In this document: positions 63,709 through 64,000 of the stretch, piece by piece
Layout: each line of letters opens with the position of its first letter
How positions within the stretch are numbered: position 1 is the first letter of the stretch
Assembly: GCA_963978905.1 (NCBI GenBank)
Contig: OZ022260.1
Span: forward strand, 14,187,725 to 14,251,724
Direction of reading: 5' to 3'
Length of the DNA stretch: 64,000 bases
Origin: Trichostrongylus colubriformis
Lineage: Eukaryota; Nematoda; Chromadorea; Rhabditida; Trichostrongylidae
Notes under the pieces: model-generated
The model's database searches: none
What the model was told of the DNA's origin: nothing
The model's input: the letters and a program-made list of their open reading frames with translations, nothing else
Program-made: the position numbers and the translations under genes

Positions 63709-64000
63709 TTTTTCGGGCTAAAAAATATACGAATTAGCCCGTTTTCTCCACAAAGACCGGAAGTTTATTGCTACATCGGTCTTACAAGAGTATTAGGTTT
63801 AGATGGCATAGACGGAGACGGGCCTACGACGATTAAATTCACGGGCCAAGCTACAAAGGCGCAATTTGTCGATCAGAGCGCTTGCGCATAACTGCTGTAG
63901 TACAGCGGGTATGACTCCGTTATTCATTGCATAGAGTCGGTCTATACAGCACTGCCAAATGTACCTACCGGGGTGAAGCCGAGTACAACCAGGACACGCG
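63709..64000. other. No gene recognised at the right edge
   Basis: Nothing supported in the last 290 bp. Confidence 0.4.

Overview
This is a eukaryotic window, most likely from a parasitic strongylid-type nematode. The pointers are a spliced gene with short GT-AG introns and a TTTCAG acceptor abutting its start codon (as in spliced-leader trans-splicing), mariner elements with Hsmar1-like ends, RTE and CR1/Jockey-type retrotransposons, and a nematode-like tRNA-Glu. No bacterial-style gene organisation is present. The species call is inference.

Positions 1-1248 hold nothing recognisable. From about 1249 to 39743 the window is one head-to-tail array of tRNA-Glu(CUC) genes: 162 copies, all on the + strand, with start-to-start spacing almost always 200 or 204 bp. 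Roughly 116 copies read as the same 72-nt sequence with intact A box, B box and a TTTT run just downstream. The remainder carry one to three changes that recur in blocks, giving nested higher-order repeats. Copy 40 is split by a 5.7-kb CR1/Jockey-like retrotransposon (9233-14921, minus strand), whose ORF2 is in turn interrupted by a 1378-bp palindromic mariner-type element (10524-11901) at a TA duplication. The array on the left of the retrotransposon and the array on the right carry largely different spacer and gene variants.

Positions 40490-43469 (minus strand) hold a complete seven-exon tetraspanin gene (260 aa) convergent with the array. A MITE lies in its intron 2 and a CAGA microsatellite in intron 5.

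From 43.5 kb to the end the window is repeat-rich and gene-poor: a degraded inverted relic of one tRNA-Glu repeat unit (44823-44894), an inverted pair of mariner transposase fragments (46110-46764), a 0.7-kb direct duplication (47.0 and 48.3 kb), a dispersed repeat pair (52.0 and 54.5 kb), a family of TWA-flanked MITEs with GGCTGCGTTCATAC-like ends, and a 5'-truncated RTE retrotransposon (55672-58135) inserted in one of those MITEs.

The genes do not form a pathway. The theme is a giant Pol III gene array that behaves like a satellite, with transposons nested in and around it.
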